Assembly: GCF_001543895.1 (NCBI RefSeq)
Contig: NZ_JYIJ01000018.1
Span: 186,001-250,000 of the forward strand
DNA length: 64,000 nucleotides
Source: Carbonactinospora thermoautotrophica
Lineage (GTDB): Bacteria > Actinomycetota > Actinomycetes > Streptomycetales > Carbonactinosporaceae
Direction: 5' to 3'
A model generated the notes under the pieces. It saw nothing but the letters and a program-made list of their open reading frames with translations. It was not told the DNA's origin and did not search any database. This document shows positions 41,116 to 50,190 of the stretch, in pieces. Both the position numbers and the translations under genes were made by a program. Each line of letters starts with the position of its first letter. Position 1 is the stretch's first letter.

Positions 41116-42611
41116 GCGGCGTGGGTTTCGTCGAGCCGGCCGCCGAGCCGCACCCGGCGGCGCTCGCCGGCGGCGCGGCGCTCCTGCGCCCGCTCCTCGA
41201 GGCCGCCCTGGCCGCCCTGGAGGACGGCGTGGCCCGGCGCGGCGGGCCGGTCCCCTCCGGTGAGCCGGGGGAGCTGGCCGAGCTGGTCCGGGCGACCCTC
41301 GGCGAGGCGCTGCCCGCCACCGGGACGGGAGCCGTCGCCGCGCTGGAGCAGCTCACCCGGCTGCTCGCGTACGGCTCGGCCGACCCGGCGGACCCCGCGT
41401 GCGCGGCGCACCTGCACTGCCCGCCGCTCGCGGTCGCCGTGGCCGCCGAGATGGCCGCCGCCGCCCTCAACCCCTCGCTGGACTCCTGGGACCAGGCGCC
41501 CGCCGCCACCGCCTTGGAGGACGAGGTCGTCCGCGGCCTCGCCGGGCTGGTCGGGTTCGACCCGGACCGGGCGGCCGGCGTGGTCACCTGCGGCGGCACC
41601 GAGTCCAACCTCATGGGCCTGCTGCTCGCCCGGGACGCGGCGGTCCGGCGGGAGACCGGGCTGGACCCGGCGCTGGAGGGGCTGCCCGTGGTCGCGTGCC
41701 GGTTGCGGGTTTACGCCTCGGAGGCGGCCCACTTCTCCGTGCAGCGCAACGCCGCGCTGCTCGGGCTGGGCGAGACCGCGGTGGTGCCGGTGCCGGTGGA
41801 CGCGCGGCACCGGATGGACCCCGCGGCGCTGGAGCGCGCGCTGGACACCGGCGGCGGCGTGTCGATGGCGATCGTGGCCACGGCGGGGACGACCGACTTC
41901 GGCAGCGTCGACCCGCTGCCTGAGATCGCCGACCTCGCACGCCGGCACGGCGCCTGGCTGCACGTGGACGCCGCGTACGGCGGCGGGGCGCTGTTCTCCA
42001 GCCGCCTCGCCGGCCTGCTGGACGGGATCGCCGCCGCCGACTCGGTCGCGCTCGACCTGCACAAGCTGGGCTGGCAGCCGGTCGCGGCCGGGGTGTTCCT
42101 GGCCCGGGAGGCGGCGGCGATGGCGCCGCTGGCCCGGCGGGTCGCCTACCTCAACCCCGCCGACGACGAGGCCGCCGGGTACGTGAGCCTGCTCGGCAGG
42201 TCGCTGCGCACCACCCGCCGCGCCGACGTGTTCAAGATCGCGGTCACGCTGCGCGCCCTCGGCCGGGAAGGGCTGGGCCGGCTCGTGGACGCCTGCCACG
42301 ACCTCGCCCGCCACGCCGCGGACCGGATCGCCGCGCACCCCAGGCTCGAACTGGCCGCCGAGCCCGTGCTCACCACCGTGGTCTTCCGGTACCTCCCGAC
42401 CACCGGCGACCCGGACCGGGTGAACGCCGCGTTGCGCCGCCGGCTGCTGCGCGCCGGCCGGGCCGTGGTCGGCCGCACCGAGCTGGGCGGCGCGGAGCCG
42501 GGCGGCAGGGTGCGGCTCAAGCTCACCCTGCTCAACCCGCACGCCACCCGCGCTGACGTGGACGCGCTGCTCGCCGCCGTGGTGGCGGCCGGTGCGGAGG
42601 AGGACCGGTGA
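41112..42611 (+). CDS. L-2,4-diaminobutyrate decarboxylase (RhbB-like, group II)
   Basis: 499 aa. Group II PLP decarboxylase: GVVTCGGTESNLMGLLLARD, HVDAAYGGGALFSS, and the PLP lysine in SVALDLHKLGWQPVAAGVFL. Converts 2,4-diaminobutyrate to 1,3-diaminopropane, a backbone of hydroxamate NIS siderophores. Coupled on both sides: GTG inside the aminotransferase stop, and the next gene's GTG inside its stop. Confidence 0.88.
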   Translation: MSGVGFVEPAAEPHPAALAGGAALLRPLLEAALAALEDGVARRGGPVPSGEPGELAELVRATLGEALPATGTGAVAALEQLTRLLAYGSADPADPACAAHLHCPPLAVAVAAEMAAAALNPSLDSWDQAPAATALEDEVVRGLAGLVGFDPDRAAGVVTCGGTESNLMGLLLARDAAVRRETGLDPALEGLPVVACRLRVYASEAAHFSVQRNAALLGLGETAVVPVPVDARHRMDPAALERALDTGGGVSMAIVATAGTTDFGSVDPLPEIADLARRHGAWLHVDAAYGGGALFSSRLAGLLDGIAAADSVALDLHKLGWQPVAAGVFLAREAAAMAPLARRVAYLNPADDEAAGYVSLLGRSLRTTRRADVFKIAVTLRALGREGLGRLVDACHDLARHAADRIAAHPRLELAAEPVLTTVVFRYLPTTGDPDRVNAALRRRLLRAGRAVVGRTELGGAEPGGRVRLKLTLLNPHATRADVDALLAAVVAAGAEEDR

Positions 42612-44380
42612 GCCGGCTCTCCCCACTGGCCCCGGGCGAGCCCGATCCCTTGGCCCCGGGCGAGCCCGACCCGCTCGACCACCCCGACCCGGCCCGCGTC
42701 GCCGACGCCGCCGCCGTCGAGGGGTTGCTGCGCTGCTACGTGCGCGAGGCGGGCGTCCCGGTTCCGTCGGCCGGGCCGCTGCTGCTGGAGTTGCCGGCCA
42801 CCGGGCTGCGCCTGGAGGTGCCGGTGCGCTACCGGTCGGTGACCGGCTGGCACCGGTTCGGCCCGGCCCGGCTCGCGAGCGGCGCCCCGGCCGACGCCGC
42901 GCTGGTCGCCGCTGCCCTCGCCCGGGAGGCGTGCACCCGCCTCGGGTTGGACCCGCACGCCGGGACGGGCGCGGTCGCCCGGGTCCTCGACTCCGCCCGG
43001 CGCGTCGCCGCGCACGTGGCCGCGCGCCGCGCCCGCCCGGACGACCCGCCCGGGGTGTCCCCGTTCCTCGCCGGGGAGCAGGCGCTGCTGCTCGGCCACC
43101 CGTTCCACCCCACGCCGAAGAGCCGGGAGGAGGCCAGCGACGCCGAGCTGGCCGAGTACTCCCCGGAGCTGCGCGGGGCGTTCCCGTTGCACTGGTTCGC
43201 CGCCCACCGCTCGGTGGTCGCCGGTGACAGCGCCGGCCCGCCCGTCGCGGACCTGGCCCGGGAGCTGGCCGGCGCGGGGCTGCGCCCGCCGCCGGACACC
43301 GTGCCGGTGCCCGCCCACCCGTGGCAGGCCCGCGAGGTGCGCCGCCGCCCCGGGGTCCGCGCGCTGCTGGAGGCCGGGCTGCTGCACGACCTCGGCCCCG
43401 CCGGCCCGGCCTGGCATCCCACCTCGTCGGTGCGGACCGTCTACCGCGCGGACGCCCCCTACATGCTCAAGCTCTCCCTCGGCCTGCGCATCACCAACTC
43501 CCGGCGCAACAACCTGCGCTCCGAACTGGACCTGGGGGTGCGGGTGGCGCGGCTGCTCGCCGCCGGGCTGGCCGACCGGCTGGCCGCGGCGCACCCGGCG
43601 TTCCGCATCGTGCGCGACCTGGCCTGGATCTCGGTGGACGCCCCCGGCGAGGCGCCCGAGAGCGGCCTGGAGACCGCGATCCGGGAGAACCCTTTCGGCC
43701 CGGGCGAGCGGGTCGTGTGCGTCTCCGGCCTGGTCGCCGAGCGTCCCGGCCTGGGCCCGTCCCGGCTGGGCGAGACCGTCCGGGCGCTGGCCGCCCGCTC
43801 CGGGCGCGGCCTGGACGAGGTGAGCGCCGAATGGTTCGACCGCTACCTGCGGGTGGTGGCGATCCCGTTGCTGTGGCTGTACGCCGAGCACGGGCTCGCG
43901 CTGGAGGCGCACCAGCAGAACACCCTGGTCACCCTGGACGTCGACGGCTGGCCGACCGGCGGCTGGTACCGGGATAGCCAGGGGTACTACGTGGCCGCGT
44001 CCAAGGTGGGGCGCGTGCGCGCCCTGCTGCCCGGCTTCGACGAGGGCGTGCCGGTGGTGTTCGACGACGCGCTGGTGGACGAGCGGGTCGGCTACTACGT
44101 CGGCGTCAACAACCTGCTCGGGCTCATCGGCGCGTTCGGCGCCCAGGGGCTGGCCGACGAGACCGCGCTGCTGGCCCGGCTGCGCCACGCCCTGGCCGCG
44201 GCGGCCCGCGCCTACGACCCGACCCCGCGCGTGGTGGAGCTGCTGCTCGACGCGCCCACCCTGCGCTGCAAGGCCAACCACCTGACCTGCGTCGACGGGC
44301 GGGACGAGCTCGTCGGCAGCGTGGAGACCCAGTCCGTGTACGTGGAGATCCCCAACCCTCTCGCGGAGGTACGCCCGTGA
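42608..44380 (+). CDS. NIS siderophore synthetase 1 (IucA/IucC family)
   Basis: 590 aa. NRPS-independent synthetases adenylate a carboxylate (usually citrate) and condense it with an amine. Family blocks: LLLGHPFHPTPKSREEASDA, PVPAHPWQAREV, HPTSSVRTVYR, LKLSLGLRITNSRRNNLRSE, a conserved AEHGLALEAHQQNTLV and a FhuF-like C-terminal region ending CKANHLTCVDG. The N-terminus has a tandem duplication of LAPGEPDP (24 bp repeated). The next gene starts in its stop (GTGA). Confidence 0.92.
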   Translation: MSRLSPLAPGEPDPLAPGEPDPLDHPDPARVADAAAVEGLLRCYVREAGVPVPSAGPLLLELPATGLRLEVPVRYRSVTGWHRFGPARLASGAPADAALVAAALAREACTRLGLDPHAGTGAVARVLDSARRVAAHVAARRARPDDPPGVSPFLAGEQALLLGHPFHPTPKSREEASDAELAEYSPELRGAFPLHWFAAHRSVVAGDSAGPPVADLARELAGAGLRPPPDTVPVPAHPWQAREVRRRPGVRALLEAGLLHDLGPAGPAWHPTSSVRTVYRADAPYMLKLSLGLRITNSRRNNLRSELDLGVRVARLLAAGLADRLAAAHPAFRIVRDLAWISVDAPGEAPESGLETAIRENPFGPGERVVCVSGLVAERPGLGPSRLGETVRALAARSGRGLDEVSAEWFDRYLRVVAIPLLWLYAEHGLALEAHQQNTLVTLDVDGWPTGGWYRDSQGYYVAASKVGRVRALLPGFDEGVPVVFDDALVDERVGYYVGVNNLLGLIGAFGAQGLADETALLARLRHALAAAARAYDPTPRVVELLLDAPTLRCKANHLTCVDGRDELVGSVETQSVYVEIPNPLAEVRP

Positions 44381-45759
44381 CCGAGCCCAGCACCCCCCGC
44401 CCCGCCGCCTCGCCGTACGACCTGGTCGGCATCGGCATCGGGCCGTTCAACCTGGCGCTGGCCGCCCTGGCCGAACCGGTTGACGGGCTGCGGTCCCTCT
44501 TCCTGGAGGCGCGGCCCTGCTTCTCCTGGCATCCGGGGCTGCTCATGGAGGGCACCACCCTGCAGGTGCCGTTCCTGGCCGACCTGGTCACCATGGTCGA
44601 CCCGACCAGCCGTTGGTCGTTCCTCAACTACCTGCGCGTCCACGGCCGGATGTTCCCGTTCTTCTTCGCCGAGCGGTTCCACGTCCCGCGCCGCGAGTAC
44701 GACCACTACTGTCGCTGGGTCGCCGAGTCGCTGCCGTCCTGCCGGTTCGGTGCCCGGGTGACCGGGCTGGGCTGGGACGACGCCGCGCAGGCGTTCACCG
44801 TGGAGTACGCGGACGCCGCGACCGGGGCGCGGCAGCGGGTGCTCGCCCGCAACGTCGTGCTCGGGGTCGGCACCGAGCCGGTGGTGCCCGAGCCGCTGGC
44901 CGGCCTGGTCGGCGAGCACGTCTTCCACTCCGCGGCCTACCTGGACCGGCGCGCCTCCCTCGCCGGTGCGCGCGACGTCACCGTGGTCGGGTTCGGGCAG
45001 TCCGGCGCCGAGGTGTTCCTCGACCTGCTGCGCGCGCAAGAAGCGGAGGGCTGGCGGCTGCGCTGGCTCGCCCGCACCCCCGCCTTCGCGCCGATGGAGT
45101 ACTCCAAGCTCGGCCTGGAACACTTCACCCCCGACTACATCCGCTACTTCCGCGGCCTGCCCGAGGACGTGCGCGAGCGGCTGATCCCCCGGCAGTGGCA
45201 GCTGTACAAGGGCATCAGCGAGCAGACCATCGCCGACATCTACGACCTGCTGTACGAGCGCAGCGTCGGCGGCGCCCGCCCGGACGTGACCCTGATGCCG
45301 AACGTCGCCGTCACCGGGGCGCGCCGCGCCGGGGACCGGTACGAGCTGGACTGCCGGCACGTTGAGCAGGGGCGCGACTTCACCGTGGTCACCGACCGGG
45401 TGGTGCTCGCCACCGGGTACGCCCCGCGCCGCCCGGCCTTCCTCGAGCCGCTCGCGCCGCTGGTCGACTGGGACGCCAAGGGCCGCTACCGGGTGGACGG
45501 GCAGTACCGGGTCGCGCTCGATCCCCGGGTGACCGGCGGGCTGTACGTGCAGAACGCCGAGATGCACACCCACGGTGTTGGCGCCCCCGACCTCACCCTG
45601 GGCGCGTGGCGGGCCGCCACGATCCTCAACGCGATCGCCGGCCGGGAGATCCAGCCGGTGCCCTCCGCCGTCGCCTTCACCACCTTCGGCGTGCCCGAGG
45701 CGGCGCCCGCGCCTGAGAAGACGGCGGCTGCGGAGCCGATACCGGCGGCGCCACGGTGA
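44377..45759 (+). CDS. L-lysine/ornithine/diamine N6-monooxygenase (IucD/RhbE-like)
   Basis: 460 aa flavin N-hydroxylase. FAD-binding GIGIGPFNLALAALAEP at the N-terminus, CFSWHPGLLMEGTTLQVPFL, PTSRWSFLNYLRVHGRMFPF, the NADPH motif VVGFGQSGAEVFLDLL and the C-terminal DRVVLATGYAPRR. N-hydroxylates a diamine (here most likely 1,3-diaminopropane or its derivative) before acylation to a hydroxamate. The final 30 residues are Ala/Pro-rich. Coupled to the exporter gene. Confidence 0.92.
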   Translation: MTEPSTPRPAASPYDLVGIGIGPFNLALAALAEPVDGLRSLFLEARPCFSWHPGLLMEGTTLQVPFLADLVTMVDPTSRWSFLNYLRVHGRMFPFFFAERFHVPRREYDHYCRWVAESLPSCRFGARVTGLGWDDAAQAFTVEYADAATGARQRVLARNVVLGVGTEPVVPEPLAGLVGEHVFHSAAYLDRRASLAGARDVTVVGFGQSGAEVFLDLLRAQEAEGWRLRWLARTPAFAPMEYSKLGLEHFTPDYIRYFRGLPEDVRERLIPRQWQLYKGISEQTIADIYDLLYERSVGGARPDVTLMPNVAVTGARRAGDRYELDCRHVEQGRDFTVVTDRVVLATGYAPRRPAFLEPLAPLVDWDAKGRYRVDGQYRVALDPRVTGGLYVQNAEMHTHGVGAPDLTLGAWRAATILNAIAGREIQPVPSAVAFTTFGVPEAAPAPEKTAAAEPIPAAPR

Positions 45760-46928
45760 GCGCGCTCGTCACGGGGCTCGCCGGGACGCCGCCGCGGCAG
45801 GCCGCCGTGCTGCTGCTCGTCATCGGGCTGCACCTGGTGGCGGAGACCGCGCTCACGCCGTTCCTCCCGCAGCTGTTCCGGACCTTGTACGGGATCGACG
45901 ACCTGGCGGCCACCGGCACGTACGTGTGGGTCTGCCGGGTCGTCGGGTTCCTCGCGCTGCCGTTGTGGGGGCTCGCCGCCCGGCGCTGGCCGCTGCCGCG
46001 CCTGGTGTTCACCGGGCTGTGCGCCTCGGCGGTCCTCGACGCCGCGCTGGGCTTCGCCCCGAGCTACGCGGCGTTCACCGCCCTGTCCGCGGCCGTCGTC
46101 GCCACCAACACCGCGCTGCTGCTCGCCTACCCGGCGCTCGTCGCCGGCTACGAGGGCGGCGACCGGCTGCCCGGCGTGCGCGCGTACGTCGCGGTCTTCC
46201 ACGCCGCGACCGTGGTCTCCACGCTGGCCGGCGCGGCCGTCATGGCGCTGCCCGACCCCCGGTTCGGCATCTCGGCGTTCGCGGTCGCCGACGCTGCCCT
46301 GGCCGTGCTGTGCCTGCGGGTCCTGGGTGTCCCGCACCGCCCGGCGGCCGGTGACGCCGTGGCCCGGCGCGCGGTGCGGGCCCGGGACGTGGCGGCGGTC
46401 GCCGCGCTGGCGGTGTTCTTCGAGATCGCGGCCAACGTGATCCGGCCGTTCTTCGTCGAGTACGCCGCCTCCGGCGGGTTCGGCACGACCGCCGCGGCCC
46501 TGCTGTTCCTGCTGCCCGCCGTCGCCGCGCTGGCCGTCATGCCGCTGGCCGAACAGGCGCGCCGGGCGCTGGGCGGGGCCTTCCTCCCGGTGGCGTTCAC
46601 CCTCGCCGCCGTCGGCCTGGCCTGGCAGGCGCTGGCGCCCGAGGAGCTGCCCCTGATCGGCGGGCGGATCCTGTTCGGCGTTGGCCTGGGGCTGAGCCAG
46701 GTCGCGCTCGACCTGCGCATGTTCGAGGCCACCGGCACCGCCGGCCCCGCCTACACCGTGGTGGAGACCGCCCGCACCGGCGCCCTGTTCGTCACCCCCG
46801 TGCTGGCCGCCGCCATGGCGGCCCACGAGCTGGCCCTGCCGCTGGGCGTCGCGGCCGGCCTGTACCTGGCCGCCGCCGCGCTCGCCCCCCGACTCGCGCC
46901 CGCCTCGGAGGAGAACGTTGTCCCTTGA
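45756..46928 (+). CDS. MFS transporter, probable siderophore exporter
   Basis: 390 aa with about twelve membrane segments. Start GTG inside the hydroxylase stop. Short loop with RRWPLPRLVF between helices 2 and 3 fits MFS, and the central loop (GVPHRPAAGDAVARR) splits two halves. Being inside the biosynthesis operon, it should export the finished siderophore. Overlaps the next synthetase gene by 11 bp. Confidence 0.85.
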   Translation: MSALVTGLAGTPPRQAAVLLLVIGLHLVAETALTPFLPQLFRTLYGIDDLAATGTYVWVCRVVGFLALPLWGLAARRWPLPRLVFTGLCASAVLDAALGFAPSYAAFTALSAAVVATNTALLLAYPALVAGYEGGDRLPGVRAYVAVFHAATVVSTLAGAAVMALPDPRFGISAFAVADAALAVLCLRVLGVPHRPAAGDAVARRAVRARDVAAVAALAVFFEIAANVIRPFFVEYAASGGFGTTAAALLFLLPAVAALAVMPLAEQARRALGGAFLPVAFTLAAVGLAWQALAPEELPLIGGRILFGVGLGLSQVALDLRMFEATGTAGPAYTVVETARTGALFVTPVLAAAMAAHELALPLGVAAGLYLAAAALAPRLAPASEENVVP

Positions 46929-48792
46929 CACCAGCACCGACACCAGCGCCTACCCCAGCACCGCCCGCCTCGCCCTGCTGCCCGGCCTGACCGCCGACGC
47001 CTGGCGCCTGGCCGGGCAGGCCCTGCTCGCCAAGATGATCGGCGAGCTGGCGTACGAGGAGATGCTCACCCCCGAGCCGGCCGGCGCCCCGGGCGAGACC
47101 GCGGCCGGCACCTCGGAGGACACAGCGGCCGAGTACCGGCTGGCGCTGCCCGGCGGCGTGGTGTACGCCTTCCGGGCCCGCCGCGGCTCGTTCGGCGCCT
47201 GGCGGATCGACCCGGCCACGCTGGTGCGCCGGTGCGCGAGTACCCCGGACGGCACAGCCGCCCCGGCCGACGACCCGGTGCGGTTCGTGCTCGACGCGCG
47301 GGCCGCGCTCGGCCTGGACGGGGTCGTGGTCGCCGACCTGCTGCGCGAGCTGATCGCCACCCAGGCCGCCGACACCCGGCTGCGCCAGGAGGCCCCGGAC
47401 GCGGCCACCCTGGCCGACCTGCCGTACGTGGAGCTGGAGAGCCACCAGACCGGCCACCCGTGCATGTTCCTCAACAAGGGCCGGCTCGGCTTCTCCGCCT
47501 CCGACGCCGCCCGGTACACCCCGGAAGCCCGCCGCCCGCTGCGCCTGTGGTGGCTCGCCGCCCACCGGGACCTGGCCGGCTACCAGGGCGTGGCCGGGCT
47601 GCCGGCGGACCGGCTGCTGGCAGAAGAGCTGGACGCGGGGACCCGTGCCCGGTTCGCGGCGGTGCTGGCGGAGCGCGGCGTGGACCCGGCCGGGTACGTG
47701 TGGTTCCCGGTCCACCCGTTCCACCTCGACGAAGCGGTCCTGCCGCTGTTCGCCCCCTATCTCGCCGACGGGCGCCTGGTGCCGCTGGGGGAGGCCCCCG
47801 ACCGGTACCGGCCGCTGCAGTCGGTCCGCACCCTCGCCAACGTGGACGCGCCGGGCAAGCGCGACGTCAAGCTGCCCCTGCTGATCCGCAACACGCTGGT
47901 GTGGCGGGGGCTGTCCACCGAGCCGACCGCGGCCGCCCCGGACGTCACCGCCTGGCTGCGGGGCATCCGTGACCGCGACCCGTTCCTCCGCGACGAGGCC
48001 CGCATCGTGCTGCTCGGCGAGGTCGCCTCGGTCGCGGTGCGCCACCCGGCGTACGAGGAGGTGGCCGACGCCCCGTACCGGTACCACGAACTGCTCGGCG
48101 CGGTGTGGCGCGAGCCGGTCCAGGCGCACCTGGAGCCCGGCGAGCGGGCCCGCACCATGGCCGCGCTGCTCTGGGTGGACCCGCACGGGCGGGCGCTGGT
48201 CGAGGAGCTGGTCGCCCGCTCCGGCCTGGACGCCCGCGCCTGGCTGCGCCGCTTCTTCCGCGCGCTGCTGCCGGGGCTGTTGCACTACCTGTACCGCTAC
48301 GGGGTGGCGTTCTGCCCGCACGGGGAGAACACCGTCGTCATCTACGACGAGCGCGACGTGCCGGTGCGGATCGCGGTCAAGGACTTCGCCGAGGACGTCA
48401 ACCTGGTGCCGCAGCCGCTGCCGGAGTACGCCGACCTGCCGCCCCGCGCCGACGCCGTCCTGCTGCGCTGGCCCCCGGCGGACCTGTGCCACTCCATCCA
48501 GAGCGCGATCTTCGCCGGGCACTTCCGGTTCTTCACCGACGTGGTGGAGCGCCACCTCGGCGTGCCCGAGGGAGAGTTCTGGGCGATGGTCCGCGCCGAG
48601 GTGCTCGCCTACCAGGAGCGCTTCCCCGAGCTGGCCGAGCGGTTCGCGATGTTCGACCTGCTCGCGCCCACCTTCGGGCGGGTGTGCCTGAACCGCGAAC
48701 AGCTGCTCGGCGGGGGCTTCCACGACCGGGCCGACCGGGACGAGTCCTTCGACGTGATGCACGGCGTGGTGCCCAACCCGCTGCACCGCTGA
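46918..48792 (+). CDS. NIS siderophore synthetase 2 (IucA/IucC family)
   Basis: 624 aa from a TTG with GGAGGAG five bases upstream. Family blocks: ELESHQTGHPCMFLNKGRLG, GYVWFPVHPFHLDEAVL, PLQSVRTLANVDAPGKRDVK, GVAFCPHGENTVVIYDERDV and the C-terminal GRVCLNREQLLGGG with the FhuF-like tail. Probably completes the siderophore by joining the second arm, as IucC and RhbF do. Only 12 bp separate it from the glutamine-synthetase-like gene. Confidence 0.93.
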   Translation: MSLDTSTDTSAYPSTARLALLPGLTADAWRLAGQALLAKMIGELAYEEMLTPEPAGAPGETAAGTSEDTAAEYRLALPGGVVYAFRARRGSFGAWRIDPATLVRRCASTPDGTAAPADDPVRFVLDARAALGLDGVVVADLLRELIATQAADTRLRQEAPDAATLADLPYVELESHQTGHPCMFLNKGRLGFSASDAARYTPEARRPLRLWWLAAHRDLAGYQGVAGLPADRLLAEELDAGTRARFAAVLAERGVDPAGYVWFPVHPFHLDEAVLPLFAPYLADGRLVPLGEAPDRYRPLQSVRTLANVDAPGKRDVKLPLLIRNTLVWRGLSTEPTAAAPDVTAWLRGIRDRDPFLRDEARIVLLGEVASVAVRHPAYEEVADAPYRYHELLGAVWREPVQAHLEPGERARTMAALLWVDPHGRALVEELVARSGLDARAWLRRFFRALLPGLLHYLYRYGVAFCPHGENTVVIYDERDVPVRIAVKDFAEDVNLVPQPLPEYADLPPRADAVLLRWPPADLCHSIQSAIFAGHFRFFTDVVERHLGVPEGEFWAMVRAEVLAYQERFPELAERFAMFDLLAPTFGRVCLNREQLLGGGFHDRADRDESFDVMHGVVPNPLHR

Positions 48793-48804
48793 CCGAGGAG
48801 AACC

Positions 48805-50163
48805 ATGCCCCTCACCCTTGACCAGCTACGCGCCGCCGCGGCGGCCGGCGAGATCGAGGACGTCGTCGTCGCCCTGCCCGACCTGCAGGGCCGGCTCCAG
48901 GGCAGCCGGCTGTCGGTGGACTACTTTCTTGACCACGTGGCCGAGGCCGGGTTCGGCGCCTGCGTGTACCTGCTGGCCGTGGACGTGGACATGAACACCG
49001 GCCCCGGCTACGGCATCGACCCGTGGGCCGCCGGGTTCGGCGACTTCATCCTGCGTCCGGACCTGGCCACCCTGCGCCGCGTCCCGTGGCTGGACCGCAC
49101 CGCCCTGGTCATCGCCGACGCCCACTGGCCGGACGGGTCCCCGGTGGCGGCCGCGCCCCGGCAGGTGCTGCGCGCCCAGCTCGACCGGCTCGCCGCGCGC
49201 GGGTTGACCGCGCTGGCCGGCACCGAGCTGGAGTTCCTGGTGTTCCGCGAGAGCTACCAGGAGGCCTGGGACCGCGGCTACCGGGACCTGCGGCCCGCCA
49301 CCCGGTACAACGTCGACTACTCGTTGCAGGGCCTGGGTGAGCTCGAGCCGGTGGTGCGGCGCATCAAGCGGGCCATGGCGGCCGCCGGCATGGCGGTGGA
49401 GACCGCGCGCGGGGAATGCCACCCCGGCCAGTACGAGATCGTGTTCCGGTACGCCGACGCGCTGCTCACCTGCGACAACCACGTCCTGTACAAGACCGGC
49501 GCCAAGCAGATCGCGGCCGAGGAGGGGGTTGCCCTCACGTTCATGGCCAAGTACGACGAGGGCGAGGGCAACTCCTGCCACGTCCACCTCAGCCTGCGCT
49601 CGGCCGACGGCGCGCCGGTCTTCGCCGGCCACGGCACCGGGGAGCGGGCCGGCATGTCCCGGCTCATGGAGCACTTCGTCGCCGGGCAGCTCGCCTGCCT
49701 GGCCGACTTCACGCTGCTGTACGCCCCGAACGTGAACTCCTACAAGCGCCTGCGGCCCGGCTCGTTCGCGCCCGTCAACGTCGCGTGGGGGCGGGACAAC
49801 CGCACCTGCCCGATCCGGGTGGTCGGATCGGGGGAGAGCCTGCGGATCGAGCACCGGGTGCCGGGCGGGGACGCCAACCCCTACCTGGCCGTCGCCGCGA
49901 TCCTCGCCGCCGGGCTGTACGGCATCGAGCAGGAGCTGGAGCTGGAGCCTGCCCGCGAGGGCAACGCCTTCCAGGCGTCCGCGCCGCGACTGCCCGCCAC
50001 GCTGCGAGACGCGGTGGAGCGCTGGGAGGCGAGCGCGCTGGCCCGCAAGGCCTTCGGTGAGGAGGTGGTCGACCACTACGCGCGCGCCGCCCGGGCCGAG
50101 CTGGCCGCGTTCGAGGCCGCCGTCACCGACTGGGAACGCGTCCGCGGCTTCGAGCGACTCTGA
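48805..50163 (+). CDS. Glutamine-synthetase-like gamma-glutamyl ligase
   Basis: 452 aa. GS fold with the ATP/metal acidic residues in LAGTELEFLVFRESYQ, ECHPGQYEIVFRYADALLTC, TFMAKYDEGEGNSCHVHLSL, and the substrate/ATP site VNSYKRLRPGSFAPVNVAWG plus RIEHRVPGGDANPYLAVAA. It is shorter than and diverged from housekeeping GlnA, and closer to ligases that glutamylate polyamines or amines (GlnA3/GlnA4, PuuA-like). Ribosome site GAGGAGAACC. Being last in the siderophore operon, it may act on 1,3-diaminopropane or the siderophore scaffold; substrate is unknown. Confidence 0.85.
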   Translation: MPLTLDQLRAAAAAGEIEDVVVALPDLQGRLQGSRLSVDYFLDHVAEAGFGACVYLLAVDVDMNTGPGYGIDPWAAGFGDFILRPDLATLRRVPWLDRTALVIADAHWPDGSPVAAAPRQVLRAQLDRLAARGLTALAGTELEFLVFRESYQEAWDRGYRDLRPATRYNVDYSLQGLGELEPVVRRIKRAMAAAGMAVETARGECHPGQYEIVFRYADALLTCDNHVLYKTGAKQIAAEEGVALTFMAKYDEGEGNSCHVHLSLRSADGAPVFAGHGTGERAGMSRLMEHFVAGQLACLADFTLLYAPNVNSYKRLRPGSFAPVNVAWGRDNRTCPIRVVGSGESLRIEHRVPGGDANPYLAVAAILAAGLYGIEQELELEPAREGNAFQASAPRLPATLRDAVERWEASALARKAFGEEVVDHYARAARAELAAFEAAVTDWERVRGFERL

Positions 50164-50190
50164 AACCGGCCCTTCCCGCGCCGCGCCGGA

